Positions 23,730 through 35,639 are shown, counted from the first letter of the stretch. The stretch: DNA of 64,000 nt from Hyperoodon ampullatus (GCA_949752795.1 OX457057.1:157519980-157583979), one strand, 5' to 3'. The notes: generated by a model from the sequence alone, not told the origin. Numbers and translations are program-made.

Positions 23730-23949
23730 TTCTAGAATAAATGATACATTCACATAAATCAAAAGAATGTAGAAGGTGTGTAATAAAAGGTCTTGCTCCC
23801 ACCTCCATCCCCATCTGTTTCATGCCCCCCCGTCATAAGTAACCACTTTTATTAGTTTTGGGGGTACCCTTCAAGAGTTTCTCATGCAAATACAACCAGA
23901 CACAAATATACTCTGTATTTTGTTTGCTTATTTTTCTGCCTACCTTTTT
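23730..23949 (-). mobile_element. Outer antisense L1M (L1MC/ME-like), left part
   Basis: Resembles an antisense L1MC/ME 3' region (GTAACCACTTTTATTAG..., TTTCTCATGCAAATACAACC, CTCTGTATTTTG). It is interrupted by the next antisense L1 and resumes at about 25318. Confidence 0.55.
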
Positions 23950-25317
23950 TTTTTTTTTAGTAGTTTTAGGTTCATAACACAATTGAGTGGAGAATACAGA
24001 GTTCTAACATAACCCCTGCCCACCCATGTGCACAGCCTCCTCCATCATCAATATCCCCCATCACAGTGGTACAGTTGTTGCAAAAGATGAATCAACATTG
24101 ACACATCATTATTAACCAAAGTCCATAGTTTATATTAGGGTTCACTTTTAGTGTTGAACATTCTGTAGGTTTGAACAAATCTATAATGACATGTATCCAT
24201 GATTCTAGTACCCTACAAAATTTCACTGCCCTAGAAATCTCCTGTGCACTGCTTATTTATTCCTCTCTTCCCCTAACCCCTGGTAACCACTGATATTTTT
24301 ACCTTCTCCATAGTTTCCCTTTTTCTAGAATTTAATATAGTTGAGATCATATGGTGTGCAGCCTTTTCATATCAGTTTCTTTCACTTAGTAATATGCATT
24401 TAAGGTTTCTCCATGTCTATTCATGGCTTGAGAGCTCATTTATTTTGAGTGCTGAATAATATTCCATTGTCTGGGTGTACCACAAGTTTATTTATAGATT
24501 CACCTATGGAAAGACATCTTGGTTGCTTTCAAATTTTGGCAATTATGATAAGCTGCTATAAACATCTGTGTGCAGGTTTTTGGTGTGAACATTAGTTTTC
24601 AGCTCATTTGGGTAAATGCCAAAGAGGGAAATTGCTGGATCATATGGTAAGAGCGTGTTTAGTTTTGAAAGAAATTGCCAAGTTATCTTCCAAAGTAGCT
24701 GTCCCATTTTACGTTCCCACCAGCAATGAATGAGGATTGTTATTGCTCCATATCCTTGCCAGCATTTGGTGTTGACAGTGTTTTGGATTTTGGCCATTCT
24801 AATAGGTGTGTAGTGGTATCTCATTATTTATTTATTTGTTTGTTTGTTTGTTTGTTTATTTATTTATGTTTTTACTAGTCAGATGCTGAGGGAGAACAGC
24901 AAAGAGAAAAAACTCCTATAGGAAATACATTCACAGCATATCTCATTTTTAAAATATGATGTTTGATGTTTACTACAAAATCTTACTTCTAATTCCTTGT
25001 GGAAATCTACTTCTTGTACTTTTAGCATCTTAATTTTTATACAATTCTGTTAATTATTGTTTTAATTTGCGATTCCCTGATGACATATGACATTAAAAAT
25101 CTTTTCATATGCTTACTTGCCCTCTGTATATATATGTTGATGATGTGTTTGTGCAGATCGTTTGCTCATTTTTAAATTGAATTCCTCATTTTCTTATTGT
25201 TGAATTGTTTTTAGTTCTTTTGTATTTTGGATAACGGTCCTTTTTCAGATATGTCTTTTGCAAAGATTTTCTCCCAGTCTGTGGCTGGTGTTCTTATTCT
25301 TGTGAATATTCTTTACT
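23950..25317 (-). mobile_element. Inner antisense L1 (L1MA/MB-like), inserted in an older L1
   Basis: Starts with a T-run at 23946-23959 (antisense poly-A), then TTCATAACACAATTGAG... and the antisense 3' UTR/ORF2 end: CCTGGTAACCACTGATATTTT, GAATAATATTCCATTGTCTGG, AATTGCTGGATCATATGG, CCCACCAGCAATGAATGAGG, TTTCTCCCAGTCTGTGGCTG. It is interrupted at 24828-25054 by another retroposed piece. Non-functional. Confidence 0.8.
24828..25054 (-). mobile_element. Unidentified retroposed insert in the antisense L1
   Basis: The L1 sequence GTGGTATCTCATTATTG...AATTTGCGATTCCCTG is split here. The insert begins (plus strand) with about 40 bp of (TTTA)n/(TTTG)n, as expected for a minus-strand poly-A-like tail, followed by about 180 bp that I cannot assign (TTTTTACTAGTCAGATGCTG...GTACTTTTAGCATCTTAAT). 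No SINE head or L1 3' end is visible. It could be a truncated retrocopy of a host 3' UTR. Confidence 0.5.
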
Positions 25318-25600
25318 TTTTTATCTTTTAAAATATAAGTGGTGGCACTTGGTACACATTTTTCTGGATCTTACTTTTTCACTTAATATGAAATGTTGGA
25401 CATCTTTTCATTTGAGTGTGTAGAGAGTTTATCATTCTTTTTTCAGTTGCATACTATTCCATTGTGTGGCCATATCTTGATTTATTAACCAATCCCTTAC
25501 TGAGAGACAGTGGGCTGTTTCTGATCTGGCTAAGACAGACAAGGCTGCAGTGAGTAAGCTCGTGTGCACATTGTTTGGTATGAGTGCAAGTGTGTCTGTG
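25318..25600 (-). mobile_element. Outer antisense L1M, right part
   Basis: Resumes after the inserted L1: GTGGTGGCACTTGGTACACATTT, TGGACATCTTTTCATTTGAG, TTTTCAGTTGCATACTATTCCATTGTGTGG, ATTAACCAATCCCTTACTG. The same family words flank the insertion in the right order. Confidence 0.65.
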
Positions 25601-25794
25601 GCAGAGGGTCCATGTTTCACCAGCATGGTGTGCTGTGGCACCTTGGGAAGTGGCTCATTATTTATGTGTACTTAATATTATGCAGGTATTCATAACTGAG
25701 GTTTGCTCTCTGTGGTCATAGAAGTCTCTGCTCTTCATCGACTGCCTGTGGACTCCAAAAGAAGAACCTCAGATGCTTCTCTGAAGACACATTG

Positions 25795-26147
25795 ACTTTC
25801 TGGTTCCTTTTCACCTCTGGGCTTTCACACAGGCCAGACTTCTTGTCTCTCACTCTTTCCCTGGCTAACTCAGCTCTCCTCAGCCTAAATGCCACCTTCT
25901 CAGAGATTTCCCTGTCTCCCCTAAGCACTATTGCTTCCCTCTGTTACTCATTCCCAAAGCTCCCTGGACCTTGTCCTTGTAGGACCTAGATTAACCCCAA
26001 TTCACGTCTATTTATATGAGGATCTGTCTGCCGTTGCCCCATGATGGCAGTGACCAGGTCTGTCTTATTCCACCGTATCCCTGGTATCCAGCCCACTGGC
26101 TTAAAAGGGGTGAGCAACTGATAAATATTTATAGAACGAATGAACTT
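25795..26147 (+). repeat. L2 LINE 3' end
   Basis: CTCTCCTCAGCCTAAATGCCACCTTCTCAGAGATTTCCCTGTC, ATGATGGCAGTGACCAGGTCTGTCTTATTCC, GAGCAACTGATAAATATTTATAGAACGAATG: successive L2 3' blocks and tail. Confidence 0.85.
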
Positions 26148-27425
26148 CAGATCATTAGGCAACTGTCTCCTTGTTCTTCAGATAAATTCCAGCTTTCATA
26201 AAAACGTTTTAAAATTTTAAAGTCTTGCTAGCATTGTCAGGTTTGGGAAAAAGCAACCTGATTAGCTCTGGATTAGGGGATGTGATACCTTCAAACAGAC
26301 AAGCTAAACATCAGCAACTGGAGTTGAGAGAGCATTAGTGTATATGTTGTCCATGGACCCTTAGATTGGCCACAACTGAAATAGTACCCGGACACTAGCC
26401 AGCCTTAGTTTCCAAACATCCCTTGCATACCAGTCCCTTGTCCAAGTCATGGCTCAATTCTAAAGATTGGGATCACCACTTCATATTCTGGGGTTATGAC
26501 TGCTAATCTCTCGTAACTTCTGAAGGGATGAGTTAAGGGAGGTGAATACACATTTTATGGTATTATGGGCTGGTGGTAACAAAGATTAGGAGGAAAAAGA
26601 AAGCAATTTTGCCTCCAAATAACTATATAACTCCAGGATAAGGAGAGGAGTCCCATATTCAATTCTTGGGCAAATCCTAACCTTCTAATAAACAGCAGAA
26701 TGCAAAGTTGTAACTGTCATGACAAGCAACCTTTGATGAGCTATGTATGACGCACAAAGGAATTCCAAGAACAAAAATGATGACACTTTTTTAAAAGTTC
26801 ATATTTCATATTGGGAAAAAAGATCACAAAAGTTGTTGACAAATCTCCTGTGCATATTTTCTGTATAAACTTATTTATTCTGATTCTGGACCAATGACAT
26901 TTTCTTTTTCCTAAAACCTTTGTCTCGTATAAAGAAAACTGACTCATTAACTACGCCAGAAGAGGTTAATGGTTTGGTTTAATGACTTCTCCAGGGACAT
27001 GAGGAGAAGCTCAGATAAGTAAAGAGATGGTTTTCTATAAGAGACTGTGTTCTGCATATGTTAACACATTACCTCTCCCCCACAGAGGCCCTGTATGACA
27101 GAAGAGGGAAAATAAAAGACTTGTTATGTTCTGCCTTCTAATCAGCATCTGTAGTTCAAAGATTAAAAAAGTGACATTATTAGAGCTCCATGGGATCACG
27201 GAACTTCAAATGAAACAAGATTTGATAAACAGTGTACTTCTTCCCCAGAAGATCATTTCAAAATGTATGAGGCTTCCTTAGCTTCGTACATGTATTCCTT
27301 CCCCATCGCAAGTCTATCGAGGACATATTACCTGACATTAAATGAAGTTTTGATGACCTATTTGTGTGTACAGCTGAAGCTATTGAGTGCCCTCTATGTG
27401 TTGGGCACAGGCAGAGTCAGGGCAC
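26148..27425. other. Non-coding stretch, nothing assigned
   Basis: About 1.3 kb without a recognised repeat or gene; possibly single-copy. Confidence 0.4.
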
Positions 27426-27429
27426 GGAT

Positions 27430-27665
27430 GTGACTGAGAGCAAAGATCCTGGGGGCAGGGGGCAGGTGTGTGTCTCCTCCTGACTGGGGGAACTCGGGTC
27501 ACTTATATAACCTGTCCGAGATTTAGTGTATCCCTTTGCAAAATTGGATTGTTTGCATGGATTAAGTGAAACAAGGGCTGTAAAGTATTTACCACCATAC
27601 CTGGTAAGGTATGGTGGTAAATACTTTAGCATACAACAAACAGCAATTATTACTGTTACTATTAC
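27430..27665 (+). repeat. MIR carrying a perfect hairpin
   Basis: MIR blocks: AGCAAAGATCCTGGGGGC (degenerate head), TATATAACCTGTCCGAGATTTAGTGTATCCC, AAATTGGATTGTTTGCATGGATTAAGTG, then a 3' part replaced by an inverted repeat (27581-27628), then CAATTATTACTGTTACTATTAC. Confidence 0.65.
27581..27628. repeat. Perfect 21-bp inverted repeat, 6-nt loop
   Basis: The left arm 27581-27601 (begins TAAAGTATTT, ends CATACC) is exactly complementary to the right arm 27608-27628 (begins GGTATGGTGG). The loop is TGGTAA at 27602-27607. The flanking bases do not pair. The left arm aligns with the MIR 'taaagtgcttagcac' part and the right arm is its copy in reverse, as produced by a template-switch mutation. 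Confidence 0.95.
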
Positions 27666-27870
27666 AGGCCACTGAAGAGAAGACAAGGTCCCTGCCCTCG
27701 ACAATCCTAAAATCCAGTAGCAAGACAAGGCATGGGCAAGTACTAGGATAAGTAGAAGTGCAAGGCACTGTGTGATTCCTGCTGAGGATTATTTGAATGA
27801 GGTAGCAGCATACCTTGCCATGAAATCTGAAAATTTTATGGAGTAGCAGATGGAACAGGACCATACTTTC
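27666..27870 (-). repeat. L2 3'-end fragment, antisense
   Basis: ACAAGGTCCCTGCCCTCGACAATCCTAAAATCCAGTAG is the reverse complement of the L2 'actagactgtaagctccctgagggcagggac' block. The following sequence is diverged. Confidence 0.6.
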
Positions 27871-28139
27871 GTATACTATTGTTATTTTATTTCATCTCTT
27901 AGAATTACTAAAAATTTTGCCTCATAGGAAACTTGGGGGAGGGTTTACCTAACCCCCTTCTTTTTTTGATGTGTTGCTGGCATCTTTTTTCCTAGTTAAT
28001 TTCAGTCTACTGTGGTGTGGTTTGAGCCTACTAAGTAAAATGCAGTCTGTTAGATGTATTGGGCATTATAAGAATAAGTAAAATATATTCAGAGAGGTGT
28101 GAGAAGATAGTATATTCATAAAGCAAGACTAGGATGTTC
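27871..28139. other. Unassigned spacer
   Basis: No recognised feature. Confidence 0.4.
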
Positions 28140-29580
28140 TGCCAGCTTCAGTCCTCAGAGAAACAGAAGCCAAGAAAAAGTAAGAAGTATAACGATGTAT
28201 TGGGGGTAATGCCTATGAAAGATAAACAGGGGAGGGAACAGGAGTAGGCAGAGAGAACCTTCGGTCTGTGATGTAGGTCTAACAGCTTTGAAAGGAGAGG
28301 GGGAAGGAAAAAGGATTGGAAAGGAAGGGCTTCCTTTCCAGACTGCAGTGCAGTCTGAGAAGGTCTCAGCCAGCCCACTGGGGTGAATGACCACCCAGGC
28401 TCTAGTCCCCACTGTGCTCAGTCGTTGCCTGGGAGCTTCCCAGGAAGTGGGGCTTGGGTTGAATGCTACAGTGGAGCCCAACAGTACTGCATGTGGAGGC
28501 GCTCAGTCAACTGCACTCCTTCCAGCAGGTTCTCCTTGAAGGGAGATCTGAGCAGGGCACCTCCATAGTTGCCACAGATGGTCTACAAAATGGAACAATC
28601 AAAGAAGAAGAAAGAGCCTTCAGATATTAAATGTGATTAATGACATTAGGTATTCAACTGAAGGATTGAAAATTAAAGCTGAGAAAATATCTCAAATGTA
28701 GAATAAGTCAAAGAGATATAAAATATAAAATATATGAAGATTTAAAATGAGACATTAGAAGAGCAATCCAAGAAAGCCATTGTCCTGTTAATAAGAGCTT
28801 CGGAAAAAGGGAGGTGAGATAAGGAAGAAAATTATATTACAAAGACGAGAAATTCCTAGAACTGAAAACTGAGCATGTTCACAATTAATTAAAAAAGACC
28901 TACACCTGGATACATCCTTGTAAAATCACCGAACACTAAAAAAGAGAAGATCCCCAGAGCTTTCAGAAAGAAACAAGAGTTCATGTGCAATGGAATGAGA
29001 ATCAGACTGTCACTGGTCTTCTAAAGAGCAGCTGGATGCTAGAAAACAAAAGTTGCAGTGCTTTAAAGATGTTAAAGAAAATTATTTTCATCCTAAAATT
29101 CTCTATCGGCCAACGAAGGGAGAAGATTAAAGCATGAAAACACTCAGAAAATGTAATTTGTAAGCAACTTGTCTTAGTTACTGGAGGACGTACTCCAACA
29201 TAATTAGAATAAAAAAGAAAAGGGAAGATATATGATTCAAGAAACAGTCAGTCCAACCAAGTAAAACAAGATGGGAATTTCAGGATATCTGCAGCAGATC
29301 TAGAGAGCTCTAGTCCTGATTGGAGGAAGAGATGAGACAGGACCAGGAGGGAAGAGGCAATGGAATAAAACATGTGATCAAGATAATTGAGGATATAATA
29401 AAAGGCCGAAATGCCCCCTCCTATCAAATAAGAGGGGGGCAAAAAGGACTCTGGGAAAAACAAAAACTCTGTAAGAAAAGTGTGGTGAAATAAGAAGTAA
29501 ACCAAAATGTGGTGTCGATTTAGGCAAATGACGTAGCGGAAAAAGGAAAATCGATTTGGCTTTGACGCTAGGGACAACCT
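28140..29580 (+). mobile_element. HAL1/L1M 5'-UTR and ORF1-region relic
   Basis: 28140-28565 is GC-richer and resembles a 5' UTR of this group (CTGGGAGCTTCCCAGGAAGTGG, GGAGATCTGAGCAGGGCACC). 28600-29200 carries ORF1-like decayed sequence (TTCCTAGAACTGAAAACTGAGC, ATCCTTGTAAAATCACCGAACAC, GCTGGATGCTAGAAAAC, CATCCTAAAATTCTCTATCGGCC). No reverse transcriptase follows. All frames broken. Confidence 0.55.
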
Positions 29581-29801
29581 CTTGAAAGCAGCTCAACCCT
29601 GGAACTACAGAACCTATAGAAAATGAAAAGTAATCCTAATATACTACTTGGCCAAGCAGTAAACAATATTTACATTGCTATACTAATGTAAACACTATTT
29701 TTTCATTTTCAAATTTCAGAGTCAATCCATGGACACAACAGGAATATTGGTGAAATTTTAAGACAACATGTAATTGTCAAAAAACATTTGACCATGAAAA
29801 A

Positions 29802-29949
29802 TAATATATACAAGAGGGAATATACAAGAGGGAAGAGATATGGGAACATATGTATATGTATAACTGATTCACTTTGTTATAAAGCAGAAACTAACACACC
29901 ATTGTACAGCAATTATAGTCCAATAAAGATGTAAAAAAAAAATGCCTTC
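29802..29949 (+). mobile_element. 5'-truncated young L1 3' end
   Basis: GGGAACATATGTATATGTATAACTG...ACACACCATTGTACAGC...CCAATAAAGATG plus poly-A is the extreme 3' end of the cetartiodactyl L1. Possible 10-bp TSD CCATGAAAAA at 29792-29801 and 29950-29959, but this leaves a few extra bases after the tail. The start is uncertain because TATACAAGAGGGAA is duplicated at 29807-29834. Confidence 0.8.
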
Positions 29950-30034
29950 CCATGAAAAAAAATTAATTAAAAAAAAGAAATTTTAGATCAAACTTTTATT
30001 CAGAAATATGATACAATAAAGTTCAGAAGACACT

Positions 30035-30061
30035 AAATATATATATATATATATATATATA
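30035..30061. repeat. (TA)n microsatellite
   Basis: About 13 uninterrupted AT units. Confidence 0.95.
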
Positions 30062-31214
30062 GCTGGTGGAAGGTGGACTGCGGGGTCCAGGGAGGTATGC
30101 AGAGGAAGGGTAAGGTCATTTTCCAAATTGGAATGACCCCATAGAAGGTTGATGGAAACAAATATGTAATCATATTATTTAATGTTACAAAAGTAACTAA
30201 TAGGAGAATTAAAAATAATACAGGGCTAAATATTGGGAAGATGATGGGAAAGAAGTTAATGCGAGATAAATTTTCATTTCTCATGAGTTGATGACTATAA
30301 ATGATAATCAGGGTATATATTTATAATTATAGTAACAATACTTGTGGAAATTACTAGCCAAAGAACTAAGTACAGAAACAATTAAAAGAGATGAGACTAT
30401 ATCCAGAGCTGGCTGGGAAACTACCAGTGTTTGTGAGTTTTTCTGTATTATTTGATTTTTACCAAGTACAAGTATTGTTTTGATAAGAAAACTAAAATTA
30501 AAAACAAAAGAAAAGGCTTAAACTTGTATTGTTTAAGGCGATAGGGGTTGCCATAGCGATTTAATAACATGTAGTTCCTAGAAGAGTAGATTTTAAATTT
30601 TTTAGGTTCTTTGTCCCTTCAGTGAGGCAGAAGGTTGCCTGACTCACGTTCAGTTCTTCCCCTGCTGCACCCTCCTCCCCCGTCTCCCTCTCCTCAATCT
30701 CTGTCTGTCTCCCTCTCTCTCTCTCTCTCACAAACACACACTTTATGCCAGAATGGATAAGAAAATTGTCAAGTTTCTTAAGGAGACACAAATATAGCAG
30801 TCAGTTTTTTTGACATTCCAACTTAATTTAAATTGGACACTAAATCTCAGCACATGTACATCTTCTCACCTCCTTCAAGTTGTTATTGTCTCAATTGCAT
30901 TTTTATACATTTTGTATTTATTAAACTAGATTTATATATATATTTTGCATGTTTTAAAAAATCATATAGTAATAAATGGGAAGCCACAAACAAAAAGAAT
31001 GTTATTATTCTACATACCATTGTACAGTATAAAGTTATACATATTAGGCAGTATATTATGCTGATTCTCATATTTAGCTAGGTAACTACCTTTACCACTG
31101 TTGCTTATTTCCATGTGTGTGTTTTTTCATATCATTGTACTAAATATACTATTTATTTTTCTTTTTATTACCCTTGGTTTATTACTTTATTTTTAAAATT
31201 CAATGTATTTAAAC
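30062..31214. other. Non-coding stretch with (TC)n tract
   Basis: 30670-30745 is C/T-rich, with (TC)n at about 30710-30730 running into ACAAACACACAC. 30380-30500 may be another L1M tail. An RFX X-box-like motif GTTGCCATAGCGAT is at 30547-30560. Nothing else recognised. Confidence 0.4.
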
Positions 31215-31242
31215 TAAAAAAAAGTTCACCCATTTCTCCAAT

Positions 31243-31262
31243 CCCCCCAACCCCCCCCCCCC
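31243..31262. repeat. Poly-C tract in L1 3' UTR
   Basis: A run of C interrupted by AA, in the antisense G-rich tract of the L1MA 3' UTR. Confidence 0.9.
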
Positions 31263-31297
31263 AATCTGTTGTCTGTATTTATGACCTTGGTTATCGA

Positions 31298-31372
31298 CCT
31301 ATGTATCTATCTGTCTGTCTGTCTGTCTATCGATCTATCTATCTATCTATCTAGCAATCTAGCAATCTATCT
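31298..31372. repeat. (TCTG)n/(TCTA)n microsatellite
   Basis: Compound tetranucleotide repeat with some CGATCTA and AGCAATC variants, grown inside the antisense L1 3' UTR. Confidence 0.9.
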
Positions 31373-33860
31373 CTTAGATTCCACATATGAGAGAGATCAT
31401 ATGGTATTTGTCTTTCTCTGTCTGATGTATTTCACTTAGCATAATGCCCTTGAGGTCATCCATGTTGTCACAAATGGCAAGATTTCATTCACTTTTGTGG
31501 CTGAATAATATTCCATTGTATATATATACCACATCTTCTTTATCCATTCATCCATTGATGGATACTTACATTGTTTCCATATCTTGGCTATTGTAAATAA
31601 TGCTGCAATGAACATGGTGGTGAGTATAGCTTTTCAAGTTAGTGTTTTCTTTTTCTTTGGATAAATACCCCGAAGTGGAATTGCTGGATCATATGGTGGT
31701 TCTATTTTCAATTTTTTGAGGAACCTCCATACTGTTTTCCATAGTGCCTGCACCAATTTAAATTCCCACCAACAGGGCACAAGGGTCCCATTTTCTCCAC
31801 ATCCTTGTCCACACTTGTTATTTCTCTTCTTTTTGATAATAGCCATTTGAACAGGTGTGAGGTGATATCTCATTGTGGTTTTGATTTGCATTTCCCTGAT
31901 GATTAATGGTGTAGAGCATCTTTTCATGTACCTGTTGGCCATCTGTATGTCTTCTTTGGAAAAATATCTGTTGAGATCTTCTGTCTATTTTTTAATTAGA
32001 TTTTTTTGCTATTGAGTTGTATGTGTTCTTTATATATTTCAAATATTACCCACTTATCAGATATATGATTGGGAAATATTTTCTCCCATTCAGTAGGTTG
32101 CCTTTTCATTTTATTGATGGTTTCCATTGTTGTGCAGAAGCTTTGTAGTATAATGTACTCTCATTCATTTTTGCTTTTGCTGCTTTTGCTGTCGAATTAA
32201 AAAAATCATCACTAAGACCTATGTCAAGGAGTTTACTGCCTATATTTTCTTCAAGGAGTTTTATGGTTTCAGGTCTTATGTTCAAGTCTTTCATCTTTTT
32301 TGAATTATTTTTTGTATTTAGTGTAAAATAGTGGCCCAGTTTCATACTTTTGTATGTGGTATCCAATTTTCTCAACAACATTTATTGAAGAAGCTGTTCT
32401 TTCCCCATTGTATATTCTTGCCTACTTCATCATAAATTAATTGGCCATATATGTATGGGTTTATTTCTGAGCTCTCTATTCTGTTCCATTGATCTATGTG
32501 TCTGTTTTTATGCCAATACCATACTGTGTTGATTACTATAGCTTTGTAATATAGTTTGAAATCAGGGCATGTCATGCCTCTATGTCTGTTTTTCTTTCGC
32601 AAGATTGTTTTGGCTATTTGGAGTCTTTTATGGTTTCACACAAATTTTGGGATTGTTTGTTTTATTTCTGTGAAAAATGCCATTGAAATTTTGATAGGGA
32701 TTGCATGAATCTGTATATTGCTTTGGGTTGTATGGACATTTTAACAATATTAATTCTTCCAATCCATGAGCATGCAATATCTTTTTATTTATTTGTGTCT
32801 TCTTCAATTTCACTACTGTCTTGTAGTTTTTAATAGACAGATCTTTCACCTCCTTGTTAACCAAACCATTTATTTCTAGGTATTTTATTCTTTTTGATGC
32901 AATGGTAAATGGAGTTATTTTCTTAATTTCTCTTTCTGATAGTTCATTATTTGTACATAGAAATGCAACAGATTTTTGCATATTGATTTTGTATCCTGCA
33001 ACTTTACTGAATTCATTTATCCTCAAGAGTGTTTTGATGTAATCTTTAGGGTTTTCTATATATAATATTATGTTATCTGCAAATAGTGACAGTTTTACTT
33101 CTTCCTTTCCAATTTTGATGCCTTTTATTTCTTTTTCTTGCCTAATTGCTGTGGATAGAATTTCCAATACTCTGTTGAGTGAAAGTGGAGAGACTGGACA
33201 GAACATCTTTGTCTTGTTCCTGATCTTAGAGGAAAAGTTTTCAGCTTTTCACCATTGAGAATGACATTAGCTGTGGTCTTGTCATATATGGCCTTTATTA
33301 TGTTGAGCTATGTTCCTTCTATATCTGCTTTGTTGAGAGTTTTTATCATAAACAGATGTTGAATTTGTCAAATGCTTTTTCTGCATCTATTGAGATGATC
33401 ATATGATTTTCATCCTTCATTTTGTTACTGTGGTGTATCACATTGACTGATTTGTGGATGTTGAACCATCTTTGCATCCCTGGAATAAATCCCACTTGAT
33501 CATGATGTGTGATCCTGTTAATATATTGTTGAATTCAGTTTGCTAATATTTCACTGAGGATTTTGCATCTATGTTCCTCAGGGATACTAGCTTGTAATTT
33601 TATTTGCTTGTGGCATCCTAGTGTGGCTTTGGTATTAGGGTAATACTGGGCTTATAAAATGAGTTTGCAAGAGTTCCCTCCTCTTTTATTTTTTAGAAGA
33701 ATTTGAGAAGGATTGGTATTATATATTCTTTGAAGAGTCGGTAGAATTTACTAGTAAAGCGGTCTGGTCCTGGAGTTTTGTTTGTTGGGAAGTTTTTGAT
33801 TTCTGATTCAATCTCCTTACTAGTAGCTGATCTATTCAGATTGCTGAACAGAAAATGGTA

Positions 33861-34415
33861 GTCACCATTTTTAATTGCCTGTCATAATTAAATTATTATT
33901 TCATGTCTGAAATAAAAATGTGCAGACATTGTGAGCATTAAGTTTGTAGTGACATAACAATTAGAAGAGCATTCTAATTGAAGATGCCACTGATCTGGAC
34001 AAAATTCAGGTCTCAAGCTTATTCCTTTCCCTAATCCTCAACTCAGGGTTTTCAGGACTCAGGAAAAAAATATAAAGTTTTTATCTCACTTTTGGTTCAA
34101 CAGTCAACTTGGTTAGGGAAATGGCTGCCATTGTTATCATCATCATAGCACATAAAGACAATTTTCCTGTTATTCAGAAGAAGTTCACCTTGCTCCAGCT
34201 TCCTTCTACAGCATAAATGGTTGGATCCCAGAAAATCTAGAGTATAAGATTCCCTCTGGGACATTTGGGCTACTTGAAGCTTGACAAGCACAATGACAGA
34301 AATCTTTTCCATATATCTTGACTTTATAGAAGTTTGTAGAAGCCAGAAAGAAAATCCTTTGCCACACTCTGTACCAAGATTTAATCTATTAAAAGGATAC
34401 TGGTCATTTTATTTT
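33861..34415. other. Non-coding stretch, nothing assigned
   Basis: No repeat or gene recognised. The minus-strand frame at 34097-34312 has no known domain. Confidence 0.4.
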
Positions 34416-34419
34416 AGTC

Positions 34420-34640
34420 TACTGTTAAGAAATGTGTCTAAGTGCCATGCATTATGTTAGGCAATTTGCATGTATTATCTCTTTTAATTTTCACAATAAT
34501 TCTAGGAGGCAAGGGCTATTACTAGATCTGTTTTTCAAACATGATACTGAGACTTAGAGAAGTCAAATAGGTATTAAGCAATAAAACCAGGATTTAAAAG
34601 CTATCTGCCTGGTTCCAAATCCTGGACTAAAAACAACTGT
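34420..34640 (-). repeat. MIR, antisense
   Basis: CTAAGTGCCATGCATTATGTTAGGCAATTTGCATGTATTATCTC, TCACAATAATTCTAGGAGGCAAGG, GAGACTTAGAGAAGTCAAATAGG follow the MIR reverse complement. Confidence 0.85.
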
Positions 34641-35639
34641 CCAGTCTACTGTCAGCCTTATTGTTTATCATCATTCTTCTCCTGCTCTGTATTATTTAAT
34701 ATAAAAGATCTCTACCTCAGCAGATACTTTATCAAATGTACTGTTCTTCTCTGTTTATATTGCCTTGTTTAATTCCTATAGGTTCATCTTTTCAAAAAAA
34801 ATTTAGTAGAAATGACCAAAATAACATCACAGACATAGTTGGTACCATTGTTTTGTGTATTGAGACTATATCTCTTCTGTTTCTTTCTAGAACATTACTG
34901 ATCATTAATTTTACATCATAAACCTCAACCAGAATTTGCCTTCATCTACAGCTAAAGCATTCCTTTGGAAGGGAAGAACTAATTCCAAACAATTATAGCT
35001 GTTAAGTAATTTAAAGCATTTTACTCCCACATGAAGTACCTTAAATTTGTCTGCATTGGATAAAATTCTCAGCATATGTTTAAAAAATGAGATGGAAGAT
35101 TACATCACATTAAAAATACTGGTATTTTAATTTTTTAAATAATTCCACGAGAAACAAAATGGCAAATTATAAACACATGTTGTTTTTATAGCACTTTCAT
35201 ATTCATTTATAATGTATGAATATCTTAAAAGTAAAATTTTATTTAATCTGCATTTTAACATATAGCAAAAGTAATATATATAATATCCAATGGATATATG
35301 CAGAAACCAAGGCATTCTATTAAGAGATTCAATATTCAATGACAGGAGAAAAAGAGTAGTAGGGTGAATTTTGTGTGAGCGAACTTGACTAGGCTGAGGT
35401 CTGCTACTTAATAAGGAGAGAAAGGCAATTAACATATGTCATTTGAGTGTCGACAATTTTCATCTGTGGTCCAGCTCAATCTTTTACAGAAAGCAACAAA
35501 ACCCAGATTTATATGAATAAAAATATAAAGACTAAAGCCATGAAAATAAGACAGAAAATAATCAAGTTAGGGTGTTTGAAGTGTTAAGTTCTAGTGTTGT
35601 GAGTCAAATTTACATAGAAATAATTTCCATACGATAAAA
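34641..35639. other. AT-rich non-coding stretch, nothing assigned
   Basis: About 1 kb with no recognised feature; small chance frames only. Confidence 0.4.

Larger units (their letters stand above)
31215..33860 (-). mobile_element. L1MA-like element, antisense 3' UTR and ORF2 C-terminal half
   Basis: Read on the minus strand it covers the ORF2 reverse transcriptase onward to the 3' end. The best open piece, 33206-32628, encodes [15 protein letters not shown]...[18 protein letters not shown], the RT core with FADN in place of the catalytic FADD. Further downstream pieces encode [19 protein letters not shown] and the zinc-knuckle-like C-terminal [12 protein letters not shown]. Frames are interrupted many times and the 5' half is missing. 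The plus-strand frames here are shadows. Confidence 0.9.

Noticed and set aside
29807..29834. Duplicated TATACAAGAGGGAA as TSD of the L1 tail
   Set aside because: Both copies lie on the 5' side of the L1 tail, so they cannot be the flanking duplication of that insertion; more likely a small local duplication.
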